Origin: Bacteroides coprosuis DSM 18011 | GTDB lineage: Bacteria; Bacteroidota; Bacteroidia; Bacteroidales; Bacteroidaceae | NCBI GenBank assembly: GCA_000212915.1 | Contig: CM001167.1 | Coordinates: forward strand, 1,170,780-1,234,779 | Length of the DNA stretch: 64,000 nucleotides | Direction: 5' to 3' | Shown here: positions 26,608 through 35,813 of the stretch, piece by piece | Position numbering within the stretch: the stretch's first letter is position 1 | Layout of the letters: the number at the start of each line of letters is the position of its first letter | The notes under the pieces: model-generated | Databases searched by the model: none | What the model saw: only the letters and a program-made list of their open reading frames with translations | Told to the model about the DNA's origin: nothing | Translations under genes and position numbers: made by a program

Positions 26608-27105
26608 ATGAGAATCTCACAAGATTTAGAAAAACAAATTAACGAACAAATCACTGAAGAACTTTGGTCTGCAAATCTATACTTATCAATGTCTTTTTAT
26701 GTGGCTGATTTGGGTTATGATGGTTTCGCTGCATGGTTGAAAGCTCAATCTATTGAAGAAACAGAACACGCACATGAATTTGCTAATTACTTAATTACAC
26801 GTGGTGGTAAAGCTCTAGTTGATAAAGTTGATGTAGTTCCTCAAGGATGGGGTACAATAGAAGAAATTTTTGATAATGTATATAAACACGAATGTCATGT
26901 GTCTGATAGAATCAATGAAATTATGACATTAGCAGTAGCGAAAAAAGATTATGCTACTCAAGATTTCTTGTTTAGTTTTGTTCGTGAACAAATAGAAGAA
27001 GAAGACTCAGCTGACAGAATGCTTACTCGAATAAAGCAAGCAGGCGAACGTGGCTTGATGTATTTAGATAAGCACATCTTAAAAACATTTCAACAAGAAA
27101 AATAA
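26608..27105 (+). CDS. ftnA: Ferritin
   Basis: A 165-residue ferritin-like four-helix protein. Ferroxidase-centre residues are visible in helix A (ITEELWSANLYLSMSFY, Glu17 or Glu18) and helix B (SIEETEHAHEFANY, Glu51 and His54), with EQIEEEDSADRML in helix D. It stores iron in the cytoplasm and protects against iron and oxygen stress. It is a single gene with its own terminator. No heme-binding methionine of bacterioferritin is apparent, so ferritin is preferred. Confidence 0.93.
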   Translation: MRISQDLEKQINEQITEELWSANLYLSMSFYVADLGYDGFAAWLKAQSIEETEHAHEFANYLITRGGKALVDKVDVVPQGWGTIEEIFDNVYKHECHVSDRINEIMTLAVAKKDYATQDFLFSFVREQIEEEDSADRMLTRIKQAGERGLMYLDKHILKTFQQEK

Positions 27106-27130
27106 TAGAGAATCTATTTAAAATAATAAA

Positions 27131-27160
27131 AAAAGCTTTCGTGTTAACGAGAGCTTTTTT
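27131..27160 (+). terminator. Terminator of the ferritin gene
   Basis: An 11-bp stem with one G-U pair (27132-27142 with 27147-27157), a 4-nt loop and six T residues (27155-27160). Confidence 0.85.
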
Positions 27161-27168
27161 ATTATAAA

Positions 27169-27215
27169 CTACTGCGTCTCATTTTCGAAGAAATATGATT
27201 GTGACTCAGTAATAG
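27169..27215. repeat. Inverted pair of GAC(G/T)CAGTA motifs
   Basis: ACTACTGCGTC ending at 27178 is the reverse of GACGCAGTAGT, and GACTCAGTAATAG starts at 27203, giving an imperfect inverted pair. The same motif flanks all three 22-bp repeat loci. The pair sits between the ferritin and kbl terminators. Confidence 0.35.
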
Positions 27216-27251
27216 CCTAAACTAGGATATAATAAGAATAGATTAGTTGAT

Positions 27252-27300
27252 GATATAAATAAGGCGTTCTTCCTTTAAAGAAGAACGCCTTATTTATATC
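27252..27300. terminator. 21-bp perfect hairpin at the end of kbl
   Basis: Arms at 27252-27272 and 27280-27300 pair over 21 bp around loop CTTTAAA. It lies 15 bp past the kbl stop. The A/T-rich stem base stands in for a T-run in both directions. Confidence 0.8.
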
Positions 27301-27315
27301 TTAATTAGGATACAA

Positions 27316-28503
27316 TTATTTGATTGTTCCTAGTTCTTTACCAACTTTGATAAAAGCATTGATACATTTATCTAGTTGTTCACGATTGTGTCCAGCTGAA
27401 AGTTGAACGCGAATACGTGCTTCTTCTTTTGGAACTACAGGGAAATAGAATCCAGTAACATAAATACCTTCATGAAGCATACGAGTAGCAAAGTCTTGAG
27501 ATAGCTTAGCATCGTATAACATAACAGCACAGATAGCACTTTGAGTAGGTTTAATATCAAATCCAGCTGCTAGCATTTTATCACGGAAATAGCTAACGTT
27601 TTCAGCTAATCTGTCATGAATGCTATGGTCTTCTTTAAGCATTTTGAATACTTCTAAACTAGCACCAATAATACCAGGAGCTAAAGAGTTTGAGAATAAG
27701 TAAGGACGGCTACGTTGGCGTAACATGTCAATTACTTCTTTACGACCAGTTGTAAAACCGCCCATAGCTCCACCAAAAGCTTTACCTAGAGTACCCGTAT
27801 AGATATCAACACGATCGTACGTATTGTATAATTCACTTACGCCATGACCTGTTTCACCAACAACACCAGCAGAGTGTGATTCATCTACCATAACTAGAGC
27901 ATTGTATTTGTCTGCTAGGTCACAAATCTTGTCCATAGGAGCAACGTTCCCATCCATAGAGAATACTCCATCTGTAACGATGATGCGGAAGCGTTGTGCT
28001 TGAGACTCCTTCAGGCATCTTTCAAGATCTTCCATATTTGCATTTTTGTAACGATAGCGTTGTGCCTTGCAAAGACGCACACCATCAATGATGGAAGCAT
28101 GATTTAATTCATCAGAAATAATTGCATCTTCTTTCGTAAAAAGAGGCTCAAATACACCACCATTGGCATCGAAGCAAGATGCATACAGAATAGTATCTTC
28201 CGTTTTGAAGTATTCTGAAATGGCAGCTTCGAGTTTCTTGTGGATGTCTTGAGTTCCACAGATAAATCTTACAGAAGACATTCCATATCCTCTTTCGTCA
28301 AGAGTCTTTTTTGAAGCTTCAATAAGACGTGGATGATTAGATAGTCCAAGATAGTTATTAGCACAGAAGTTAAGTACTTCTTCTCCTTTAACAGTAATAG
28401 ATGCTTGTTGTGGGCTAACAATAAGTCTTTCTTCTTTGTAAAGACCTGCTTCTTTAATCTCAGCTAATTCATTGCTGAGGTGTTCTTTCATTTTTCCGTA
28501 CAT
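27316..28503 (-). CDS. kbl: Glycine C-acetyltransferase (2-amino-3-ketobutyrate CoA ligase)
   Basis: A 395-residue alpha-oxoamine synthase. The PLP lysine is Lys241 in GTLGKAFGGAMGG, with VDESHSAGVVG at 206-216 and NFCANNYLGL near residue 45. It cleaves 2-amino-3-ketobutyrate with CoA to glycine and acetyl-CoA. The divergently transcribed neighbour is a threonine dehydrogenase that makes this substrate, which sets it apart from BioF. An alternative start (MKEHLS) lies four codons downstream. Confidence 0.93.
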   Translation of the reverse strand: MYGKMKEHLSNELAEIKEAGLYKEERLIVSPQQASITVKGEEVLNFCANNYLGLSNHPRLIEASKKTLDERGYGMSSVRFICGTQDIHKKLEAAISEYFKTEDTILYASCFDANGGVFEPLFTKEDAIISDELNHASIIDGVRLCKAQRYRYKNANMEDLERCLKESQAQRFRIIVTDGVFSMDGNVAPMDKICDLADKYNALVMVDESHSAGVVGETGHGVSELYNTYDRVDIYTGTLGKAFGGAMGGFTTGRKEVIDMLRQRSRPYLFSNSLAPGIIGASLEVFKMLKEDHSIHDRLAENVSYFRDKMLAAGFDIKPTQSAICAVMLYDAKLSQDFATRMLHEGIYVTGFYFPVVPKEEARIRVQLSAGHNREQLDKCINAFIKVGKELGTIK

Positions 28504-28540
28504 AAAAAACTTGTTTTATATTTGAAATTTTCGCTTAATA

Positions 28541-28571
28541 CAAAGGACACTATTTTTAATTAAATAAACAA
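28541..28571 (-). promoter_or_regulatory. Candidate kbl promoter
   Basis: On the minus strand TTG (28571-28569), a 20-bp spacer and GTCCTTTG (28548-28541), which keeps the TTTG half of the -7 box but not TA. The start would fall about 31 nt before the kbl ATG. Confidence 0.35.
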
Positions 28572-28653
28572 TTCCGTTTAATATTAAATCTAAGAAAAAA
28601 ATACTTACTTTGTACTACGATTCATTTTATATTAATGTCATAATTAGAGTTTA

Positions 28654-29610
28654 ATGAAAAACATATTAGTTATTGGATCAACTGGACAGATTGGTTCAGA
28701 ATTGACGCTCGAATTAAGGAAGCATTATGGTAATGACCATGTAGTTGCTGGGTTTATAACAGGTTGTGAACCTAAAGGAATCCTAAAGGAATCAGGCCCA
28801 TCAGAATTGGCTGATGTTACTAACCCTGAGCAACTAGAAGCTATTGTAAAAAAATACAACATTGACACAATTTACAACCTCGCAGCATTGCTTTCGGTTG
28901 TGGCAGAATCAAAGCCTCGTTTGGCTTGGAAAATTGGTATAGATGGATTGTGGAATGTTTTAGAATTGGCACGTCAAAATAATTGTGCTGTTTTTACTCC
29001 AAGTTCAATTGGTTCATTTGGTGAAGGGACTCCTGCTTATAAAACGCCACAGGATACTATTCAACGTCCAAGAACCATGTATGGTGTATCAAAAGTCACA
29101 ACAGAGATGTTAAGTGATTACTATCATACAAAATATGGTTTGGATACTAGAGCAGTACGTTTTCCTGGGATAATCTCTAATGTAACCCCTCCAGGTGGTG
29201 GTACAACTGATTATGCAGTTGATATTTACTATTCGGCTGTTAAGGGAGAAAAGTTTATTTGTCCAATAGCAGAAGGTACGTTGATGGACATGATGTATAT
29301 GCCTGATGCTCTTCGTGCTGCTATCAGCTTAATGGAAGCTGATCCTACTAAATTAATTCACAGAAACGCATTTAATATAGCTTCTATGAGTTTTGCTCCC
29401 GAAACTATATATGCCGAAATAAAGAAACATAAGCCAGAGTTTGAAATGGAAATTCAAGTAGATCCATTGAAACAATCAATTGCAGATAGCTGGCCAGATT
29501 GCCTTGATGATACTTGTGCTCGCCAAGAATGGGGCTGGAAGCCTGAGTACGATTTATCTTCAATGACTGTAGATATGTTAGAAAAGCTATCTGCTCGTTT
29601 GAAAAAATAA
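28654..29610 (+). CDS. L-threonine 3-dehydrogenase, epimerase/SDR type
   Basis: A 318-residue extended short-chain dehydrogenase. The NAD-binding loop is GSTGQIG (8-14) and the catalytic pair is Tyr143 and Lys147 in MYGVSKVTTE. PGIISNVTPPGGGTTDYAVDIYY is characteristic of the epimerase-like threonine dehydrogenases known from Flavobacterium and similar bacteria. It oxidises threonine to 2-amino-3-ketobutyrate, the substrate of Kbl encoded 150 bp away on the other strand. Without the neighbour it could be called a generic NAD-dependent epimerase. Confidence 0.88.
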   Translation: MKNILVIGSTGQIGSELTLELRKHYGNDHVVAGFITGCEPKGILKESGPSELADVTNPEQLEAIVKKYNIDTIYNLAALLSVVAESKPRLAWKIGIDGLWNVLELARQNNCAVFTPSSIGSFGEGTPAYKTPQDTIQRPRTMYGVSKVTTEMLSDYYHTKYGLDTRAVRFPGIISNVTPPGGGTTDYAVDIYYSAVKGEKFICPIAEGTLMDMMYMPDALRAAISLMEADPTKLIHRNAFNIASMSFAPETIYAEIKKHKPEFEMEIQVDPLKQSIADSWPDCLDDTCARQEWGWKPEYDLSSMTVDMLEKLSARLKK

Positions 29611-29623
29611 GCTATTTAAAGTT

Positions 29624-30496
29624 ATGATTAAAATTACAAAGATTCAGAAGCTGTTTGTTCTAAGTTCTTGCATTCTTATTATGGCTTGTGGGGGTTCTCC
29701 AAAGAAAAAAGTCGAAGAGAATGTTTATGCGAATGAAGAGCTATACACTGATGATTTTATTTTGGAAGACTCATTAGGAATGGATTTCTCAGGAGAACCA
29801 TATCATATGGGTGTGGATGAATCTTTTGATGATTTTGTGTTTGCATATGCTGCTAATCCAGATTTTCAAGCTCAACGAACTAAATTTCCACTTCCTGTAA
29901 TCGAGGAAAATTTAGATTCATCTTTCTTAGATAGAAATAATTGGGTAGTGGATACCTTGTTCACAGATAAAGCTTTTTATACCATTCTTTTTGATAAAGA
30001 AGATGATATGGATATGGTGAGTCAGCCCGATTTAACAGATGCTCGCGTTGAGTGGTTATATTTATGTGATAAGAGTACAAAATCGTATAATTTTAAAAGA
30101 ACAAATGCTATTTGGATGCTAGAATCAATCTCTATGGGGCATCTTGAAGAATATCAAAATGAGGAATTTGTGAAGTTTTATGGTAAATTTGCCACAGATA
30201 CAGTTTTCCAGCTTTCTCGATTAACTCATCCTTTAGAGTATGTAACAACAGATCCAGAAGATGATTTTGAAATTCTTGAAACCGTTATAGACTCTAATAG
30301 TTGGAGGAATTTAAAACCTGTACTACCTAGTACAAAATTGGTTAATATCAATTATGGTCAACCGAATAACCCCAAATCTAAAACAAAAATATTAGCAGTG
30401 AAGGGTATCGGAAATGGTTTTTCAAATGTTTTTTTCTTTAAATTAAATAGAAAAGGTGTTTGGGAATTATTTAAATTTGAAGATATTGGAGTTTGA
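29624..30496 (+). CDS. Lipoprotein of unknown function (DUF4348-like)
   Basis: A 290-residue protein with a lipoprotein signal ([15 protein letters not shown]; lipobox MAC, lipidated cysteine at about 22). The mature part is acidic at first ([16 protein letters not shown]), then contains [25 protein letters not shown], a pattern I associate with the DUF4348 family of Bacteroidales, with no enzyme motif. It starts 13 bp after threonine dehydrogenase and is followed directly by murB. Probably an envelope lipoprotein; the family label is from memory. Confidence 0.7.
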   Translation: MIKITKIQKLFVLSSCILIMACGGSPKKKVEENVYANEELYTDDFILEDSLGMDFSGEPYHMGVDESFDDFVFAYAANPDFQAQRTKFPLPVIEENLDSSFLDRNNWVVDTLFTDKAFYTILFDKEDDMDMVSQPDLTDARVEWLYLCDKSTKSYNFKRTNAIWMLESISMGHLEEYQNEEFVKFYGKFATDTVFQLSRLTHPLEYVTTDPEDDFEILETVIDSNSWRNLKPVLPSTKLVNINYGQPNNPKSKTKILAVKGIGNGFSNVFFFKLNRKGVWELFKFEDIGV

Positions 30497-30510
30497 TTAG
30501 TAAGAATCAT

Positions 30511-31521
30511 ATGATTGAAATAAAAAATAATTATTCTCTTCGCTCGCACAACACTTTTCGCATTGATGTGCGAGCGAAGAAATTTATAGAGTACTCTTCG
30601 AAAGAGAGTTTAAAGTCTTTAATAGAAACAGGGGAGGTAGTACCTCCTTTTTTGCATATAGGCTCAGGAAGTAATCTCCTTTTTTTAGAAGATTATGACG
30701 GTACTATTTTACATTCTAAGATAGAAGATATAGATATAGTAGAAGAAGATGAAAAGTCTCTTGTACTACGTGTAGGCTCTGGTGTTAATTGGGATGAGTT
30801 AGTTGCTTATACTGTATCAAAAAGTTGGTATGGATTAGAAAACTTATCATTAATACCTGGAGAAGTAGGAGCTAGTGCTGTTCAAAATATTGGAGCTTAT
30901 GGTGTAGAAGTAAAAGATTTTATTCAGCTGGTTGAAACTATCGACTTAGAAGGAAGAAAACGTAATTACTCTCCCGAAGAGTGTCAGTATGCTTATCGTT
31001 ATAGCATCTTTAAAGAGAAAGAGAATAAAAATATTATTGTTACGCATGTTCATTATAAACTTAGTAAGCAAGAACAGTACAATCTGGAGTATGGTAGCAT
31101 TCAACGAGCTTTAAGTGATTATGAAGATGTAAATTTAGCAAATGTACGAGAGGCTATTATTAAAATACGTCAAACAAAGTTACCCGATCCTGAACAAATT
31201 GGTAATGCTGGTAGTTTCTTTATGAACCCTGTAGTAGATAAAGTCCATTTTGAAAAAATTCAAAAAGAATATCCTGATATGCCATTTTATAGAATTGATG
31301 AAGATCATATTAAAATACCAGCAGGTTGGATGATTGATATCTGTGGATGGAAAGGTAAATCAATAGGACAAGCAGGGGTACATGATAAACAAGCTTTAGT
31401 TCTTATAAATAAGGGTACTGCTACAGGTAGTGATGTACTTCTTTTGTCTAAAGCTATTCAAAAGGATGTTTATCAGAAATTTGGTATAGAGATATATCCA
31501 GAAGTAAATTTTATAGGTTAA
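30511..31521 (+). CDS. murB: UDP-N-acetylenolpyruvoylglucosamine reductase
   Basis: A 336-residue FAD enzyme from ATG 30511; the longest frame starts at TTG 30493 inside the preceding stop region. The FAD-binding segment is [18 protein letters not shown], then [22 protein letters not shown], and the catalytic serine lies in [10 protein letters not shown]. The extra residues between YSIFK and the C-terminus fit the type I (E. coli-like) form. It makes UDP-N-acetylmuramate for peptidoglycan. The stop overlaps the next ATG by one base. Confidence 0.93.
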   Translation: MIEIKNNYSLRSHNTFRIDVRAKKFIEYSSKESLKSLIETGEVVPPFLHIGSGSNLLFLEDYDGTILHSKIEDIDIVEEDEKSLVLRVGSGVNWDELVAYTVSKSWYGLENLSLIPGEVGASAVQNIGAYGVEVKDFIQLVETIDLEGRKRNYSPEECQYAYRYSIFKEKENKNIIVTHVHYKLSKQEQYNLEYGSIQRALSDYEDVNLANVREAIIKIRQTKLPDPEQIGNAGSFFMNPVVDKVHFEKIQKEYPDMPFYRIDEDHIKIPAGWMIDICGWKGKSIGQAGVHDKQALVLINKGTATGSDVLLLSKAIQKDVYQKFGIEIYPEVNFIG

Positions 31522-32282
31522 TGGTAAAAGTTCGAATTTTAGGAAGTGGTACTTCAACAGGAGTACCTACAATCGGGTGTAATTGTGAAGTTTGTCATTC
31601 TAAAGATCCCAGAGATGTTCGTTTGAGAACCTCAGTTCTTTATGAAGAAGAAGGAGTACGTATATTACTAGATTGTGGTCCTGATTTTCGTACGCAGATA
31701 TTGCCTCTCCCTTTTGATCCTATTCATGCTGTGTTGATTTCTCATGAACATTTTGACCATGTGGCAGGTATTGATGATCTGAGAGCTTTTTCCCACTTTA
31801 AAGAGCTGCCTGTTTATGCAAATCATATAACAGTAGAACATTTAAAACAGAGAATGCCTTATTGTTTTATAGATAAATCTTATCCAGGAATACCACAATT
31901 AGCATTAAGAACACTACAGCCTGGTCAACATTTTCAAGTGCAAGGAATTGAGATAATTCCTTTTACCGTAATTCATGGTAAACTGCCAATTCTTGGATAT
32001 AGGATAGGGAAAATGGCTTATATTACAGATATGCTTTATATGCCTGAAGAATCTTATCAACACCTGCACGACTTAGATGTTTTAATTATTAATGCTTTGA
32101 GAATTAAACCACATCGTACTCATCAATCTTTGTCTGAAGCTATAGAAGTAGCTAAGCGTATCAATGCAAAGCGGACCTACTTTATTCATATGAGTCATGA
32201 TATCGGTTTACAAGCTGTGACAGAGAAAAAACTTCCTGACACCCAATTTTTTGCATTTGATGGATTAGAAATTACTTTTTAG
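31521..32282 (+). CDS. MBL-fold metallo-hydrolase (PhnP-like)
   Basis: A 253-residue metallo-beta-lactamase-fold hydrolase. The metal motif is SHEHFDH (His75, His77, Asp79, His80), with DCGPDFR before it and THQSLSEAIEVAKRI plus FIHMSHD later. An N-terminal GCNCEVC cluster (Cys20, Cys22, Cys25) may bind a structural zinc, as in PhnP phosphodiesterases. The substrate is unknown; no phosphonate genes are nearby. It is coupled to murB through TAATG. Confidence 0.85.
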   Translation: MVKVRILGSGTSTGVPTIGCNCEVCHSKDPRDVRLRTSVLYEEEGVRILLDCGPDFRTQILPLPFDPIHAVLISHEHFDHVAGIDDLRAFSHFKELPVYANHITVEHLKQRMPYCFIDKSYPGIPQLALRTLQPGQHFQVQGIEIIPFTVIHGKLPILGYRIGKMAYITDMLYMPEESYQHLHDLDVLIINALRIKPHRTHQSLSEAIEVAKRINAKRTYFIHMSHDIGLQAVTEKKLPDTQFFAFDGLEITF

Positions 32283-32362
32283 GTATTTAAACTACTCCAA
32301 ATACTATACATTTTTTGTAAATATGCTTATGTTTGCTATTCTACACCTTAAAGCATATCAAT

Positions 32363-33889
32363 ATGAATCTACATAAATACAAACTCATCTTTACTTCTCT
32401 ACTACTAGTTTTACTTGTGGGTAGTATTGGTTTGTATTTTAAAGTCCAGAATTCTAAAACTATATCTTTAGAAGATATATACTCGATAGTTCCTTCATCT
32501 GTTGAGGCTATCTATGAAGTTCATTCCATAGATAATTTAATACCCTATTATAATCGGTTAAGTGGTGATGTAGAAAATGTTTCTTTGGTACATGATTTTA
32601 TTCAAGTCAAGCCCTCTTTATTAAACAAAAATCAACCCTTCTTACTTACTTACAGTAAGAAAGGATTGCAAGGTAATGGAGAGGTGCTTCTTTTCCCTTT
32701 TCTGAACATCTTTAATGAGTGGTTAGACACTTATTTAAAAAAGTATGCTGTCCTCTCTTCTCCTCCAAAGAGTTTTGTCTATAAAGGAGTGGAGCTGTTT
32801 ATATATCCTTTGAAATCCGGAAAGTTTATTACTTCGGTTACTTTGAATAATATTCATATTATCAGTTATGAGAAGTGTCTTATTGAGTCTATTGTCGATG
32901 TCTATTTAGGAGCTTCTTCTTTATTGGATAGCTCTTTCAAAGCATCTTACAGTTTGTTGAAAAATGAAGAGGTGAATGCAGTTATATATGCAAAATCAAA
33001 TTATTTTACTGAAGGGAGAGAAAACTCTATTTCCAATAATACGTCTTCTGAAGAAGTATGGCAGCGCTTTAATTTAATTGTTGATGATTCTGTTTTTTAT
33101 TGTCTCACCGAGTTGGATGTTGAGTCTAGTCATTATTATACGCTACAAGAGTATTCAGAAAATACAATAAAAGATACAATACAATTACCCCAAGATGCAT
33201 TTAGCATTAATCGTTGGTCAGAGAGCCAAATAAAAGAACAGTTGCTCCATGCAGAAAAAGATACTATAATATCTTCTCGTGAGCAAGAGTGGAATAGTTG
33301 TTTTGGAGATTTTCTATTGGATGCGATGAGTGATGGTCTTTGGGGAGTTCGTATTCAAGATACGATAGTTTCTTCGGAAGTGATTTTGAGACTTCAACTG
33401 TCTAACTTTGAATTAGTACAGAGCAGTATAACTAAGTTAAAACAAAATCAACGACTGATCATAAAATCATTACTTCGTGAAGAGAGTTTGTATAATCATT
33501 GGGGTACTGAAGCTCTACCAGCTCCTTTATTTTTGAATTTACTAACTGAAACTAGCCGTGATTTGAGAGTGATTTATTTGTCTTATTATAAAAATAATCT
33601 ATTTATAAGTTGGGATTATACTTTGCTAGCTCGATATTTACAAGATTTAAAACTTTCTACACCAGTAAATACTCATATCAAACTTTCAGAAGAGATTATC
33701 AATACTCCTTATTCCTTTTTTTCTGCAAATTTGGGTGTTGTGGCTCAAGATACACTTACTAATTATCCTCAAATACCTTCAGTTATTCTTAATCAGGTTG
33801 ATAGATTTAAAGATTATTACTGGAGTAGGGAGTTGAATAATTTTAATAATAAACTAATTCAGATTACAGCACTCAAGAAGATTCCATAA
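32363..33889 (+). CDS. Membrane-anchored protein of unknown function
   Basis: A 508-residue protein from ATG 32363; the longest frame begins at TTG 32333, inside a -7 box (TATGTTTG, 32328-32335). One N-terminal span (LIFTSLLLVLLVGSIGLYF) is followed by a long soluble part beginning SLEDIYSIVPSSVEAIYEVHS. This layout resembles DUF3352-type exported proteins, but I cannot place it firmly. There is no lipobox and no enzyme motif. It lies between the MBL hydrolase and the MutS-like gene and has no clear partner. Confidence 0.65.
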   Translation: MNLHKYKLIFTSLLLVLLVGSIGLYFKVQNSKTISLEDIYSIVPSSVEAIYEVHSIDNLIPYYNRLSGDVENVSLVHDFIQVKPSLLNKNQPFLLTYSKKGLQGNGEVLLFPFLNIFNEWLDTYLKKYAVLSSPPKSFVYKGVELFIYPLKSGKFITSVTLNNIHIISYEKCLIESIVDVYLGASSLLDSSFKASYSLLKNEEVNAVIYAKSNYFTEGRENSISNNTSSEEVWQRFNLIVDDSVFYCLTELDVESSHYYTLQEYSENTIKDTIQLPQDAFSINRWSESQIKEQLLHAEKDTIISSREQEWNSCFGDFLLDAMSDGLWGVRIQDTIVSSEVILRLQLSNFELVQSSITKLKQNQRLIIKSLLREESLYNHWGTEALPAPLFLNLLTETSRDLRVIYLSYYKNNLFISWDYTLLARYLQDLKLSTPVNTHIKLSEEIINTPYSFFSANLGVVAQDTLTNYPQIPSVILNQVDRFKDYYWSRELNNFNNKLIQITALKKIP

Positions 33890-33927
33890 AATAAGAGTCT
33901 GTTATTAAATATTTACATTTTATTTTC

Positions 33928-33956
33928 TTGCATTTAATAATCTTACTCTATATTTG
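33928..33956 (+). promoter_or_regulatory. Promoter of the MutS-like gene
   Basis: TTG at 33928-33930, an 18-bp spacer and TATATTTG at 33949-33956, the same geometry as before the biotin operon and marC. The ATG is 32 bp after the -7 box. Confidence 0.6.
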
Positions 33957-33987
33957 ACAAGAATAAAAATATCATTAAAGACTTGTT

Positions 33988-35778
33988 ATGCTTGAAAAAC
34001 ACTATTCAGATTCTATTGGATTAGAAGAATCTACTTTGTCAAAACTTCATCGTTCGAGTAAAATACTTCTATGGGCTAAACTTTTTTCGTTTGGTTTTGC
34101 AGTATATGCTTTTTATCAATATGTTTTCGAAAACTTAAATGCAATGTGGGGGCTTGTATCCTTTGTGTTTTTAGGATTATACTTGCTTATTATGTTTTTA
34201 GACAGCAAGTTGCAGAAAAATATAAATTTACATATACAGATAAAGATAACATTAGAAAATGAAATAAAATATTTGAATAGAGATTTTTCTGTCTTTGATG
34301 ATGGATCCGAATTTGTAGATGCTAAACATTCCTATTCATATGATTTAGACCTTTTTGGTAAAGACTCCTTGTTCAATCGTATCAATCGTACTGTTTCTAA
34401 ATTAGGAAGAATAAAACTAGCCAATTATCTACAAAACCTAGAGTTATCTGTGACTAAAATTAAGGAAAGACAAGAATCTATTCGTGAGTTAGCACAACAA
34501 ATGAACTGGAGAATCTTATTTCTTTCTTTTGGAATTGATGCTAATTATGATTTGTCCAAGCTTGCTGAGAGTTTGCAAACGGAGAGTATAAAATCATCAC
34601 TTGTATCTAAAGGGATGAGACTGGTTATGCTTCTTTCATCAATTTCTACAATAGGTTTGATTATAGCATCTATTTACGATTTAGTTCCTGTTTCATTTCC
34701 TTCTACTTTATTTCTCATTCAATTGTTGATATGCATTACTTTATCTGGTAAAGTAACCAAAGCTGCAAATGAGGTAAGTGGGTTATTAAAGGGCTTTAAG
34801 CCTTATAGAGAATTAATCAAACATGTTATAGATATAAAGTTTCAGGGGGCTGAACTTCAGAGTTTGCAGAGTAAATTACGTCTCGATAATAGTGTAGATG
34901 TAACAAAAGCTTTTACTGAATTATCTGCTATCCTAAACAAGTTTGATCAACGAGCAAATCTTTTAACTTATGTGATTTTTAATGGTTTGTTTATGAATGA
35001 TCTTTGGACTTTGAGTAAATACTTGGTCTGGAAGAAAAAGAATGCTCCTTTTATGCCTGCTTGGGTAAATGTTTTAGGTGAGTTTGATGCTTTAGTTAGT
35101 TTAGGAACATATGCTTATAATAATCCACAAAATTGTGATGTCGAGTTATTAGAAGGTGAGCTTCCAGTGTTAAGTACAAAGGATGTATATCATCCTTTTA
35201 TTTCTAAAGAAGTAGTTGTGAGAAATGACTTTTCTTTAGATCAGAAAACATTCGCTATAATAACAGGTGCTAATATGGCTGGTAAGAGTACGTTCTTGCG
35301 ATCTATTGGAGTGAATTTTATTATGGCTTTAAATGGTTTGCCTGTGTGTGCTAAATCATTTCAAGTAACACCGATGAATCTTTTTTCTAGTATGCGTACA
35401 AGTGATAATCTAGTGAAGAATATTTCTTATTTTAATGCTGAGTTAATTCGTTTAGAAGACTTAATAATGTCTTGTAAGTCTAATAAGCATACACTTATCA
35501 TTTTGGATGAGATATTAAAAGGGACAAATTCTATTGATAAATTAAAAGGTTCTAAATTATTATTGCAGGAAATTTCGAAACTGCCAGTATCGGGTATAAT
35601 AGCAACTCACGATTTGGATCTAACAAAGCTTTCCGAGGGTAGTGAAAAATATTTCAACTATTGTTTTGAAATAGAATTGGCCGAAGAAATAAAATATACG
35701 TATCGTATGGAAAAGGGAGTTGCTAAAAATCTAAATGCAACTTACTTGCTTCAGAAAATAATAGATAAGATTAATTAA
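33988..35778 (+). CDS. MutS-related ATPase with N-terminal membrane segments
   Basis: A 596-residue protein. Two hydrophobic spans near the N-terminus (about 28-47 and 53-71) and another pair near 210-255 suggest membrane attachment. The C-terminal ATPase has Walker A GANMAGKST (427-435), Walker B IILDEILKGTNS (Asp507, Glu508) and the switch histidine in IATHDLD. There is no MutS mismatch-binding domain and no Smr domain, so it is neither MutS1 nor MutS2. Similar membrane MutS paralogs are common in Bacteroidetes with unknown role. It has its own promoter and terminator. Confidence 0.8.
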   Translation: MLEKHYSDSIGLEESTLSKLHRSSKILLWAKLFSFGFAVYAFYQYVFENLNAMWGLVSFVFLGLYLLIMFLDSKLQKNINLHIQIKITLENEIKYLNRDFSVFDDGSEFVDAKHSYSYDLDLFGKDSLFNRINRTVSKLGRIKLANYLQNLELSVTKIKERQESIRELAQQMNWRILFLSFGIDANYDLSKLAESLQTESIKSSLVSKGMRLVMLLSSISTIGLIIASIYDLVPVSFPSTLFLIQLLICITLSGKVTKAANEVSGLLKGFKPYRELIKHVIDIKFQGAELQSLQSKLRLDNSVDVTKAFTELSAILNKFDQRANLLTYVIFNGLFMNDLWTLSKYLVWKKKNAPFMPAWVNVLGEFDALVSLGTYAYNNPQNCDVELLEGELPVLSTKDVYHPFISKEVVVRNDFSLDQKTFAIITGANMAGKSTFLRSIGVNFIMALNGLPVCAKSFQVTPMNLFSSMRTSDNLVKNISYFNAELIRLEDLIMSCKSNKHTLIILDEILKGTNSIDKLKGSKLLLQEISKLPVSGIIATHDLDLTKLSEGSEKYFNYCFEIELAEEIKYTYRMEKGVAKNLNATYLLQKIIDKIN

Positions 35779-35785
35779 TAAGAAT

Positions 35786-35811
35786 AAAAAAAGGGTCTTA
35801 AGACCCTTTTT
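35786..35811. terminator. Bidirectional terminator after the MutS-like gene
   Basis: A perfect palindrome centred between 35799 and 35800 with GGGTCTT arms flanked by A and T runs. It serves the convergent MutS-like and dihydroorotate-dehydrogenase-like genes. Confidence 0.85.
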
Positions 35812-35813
35812 AT

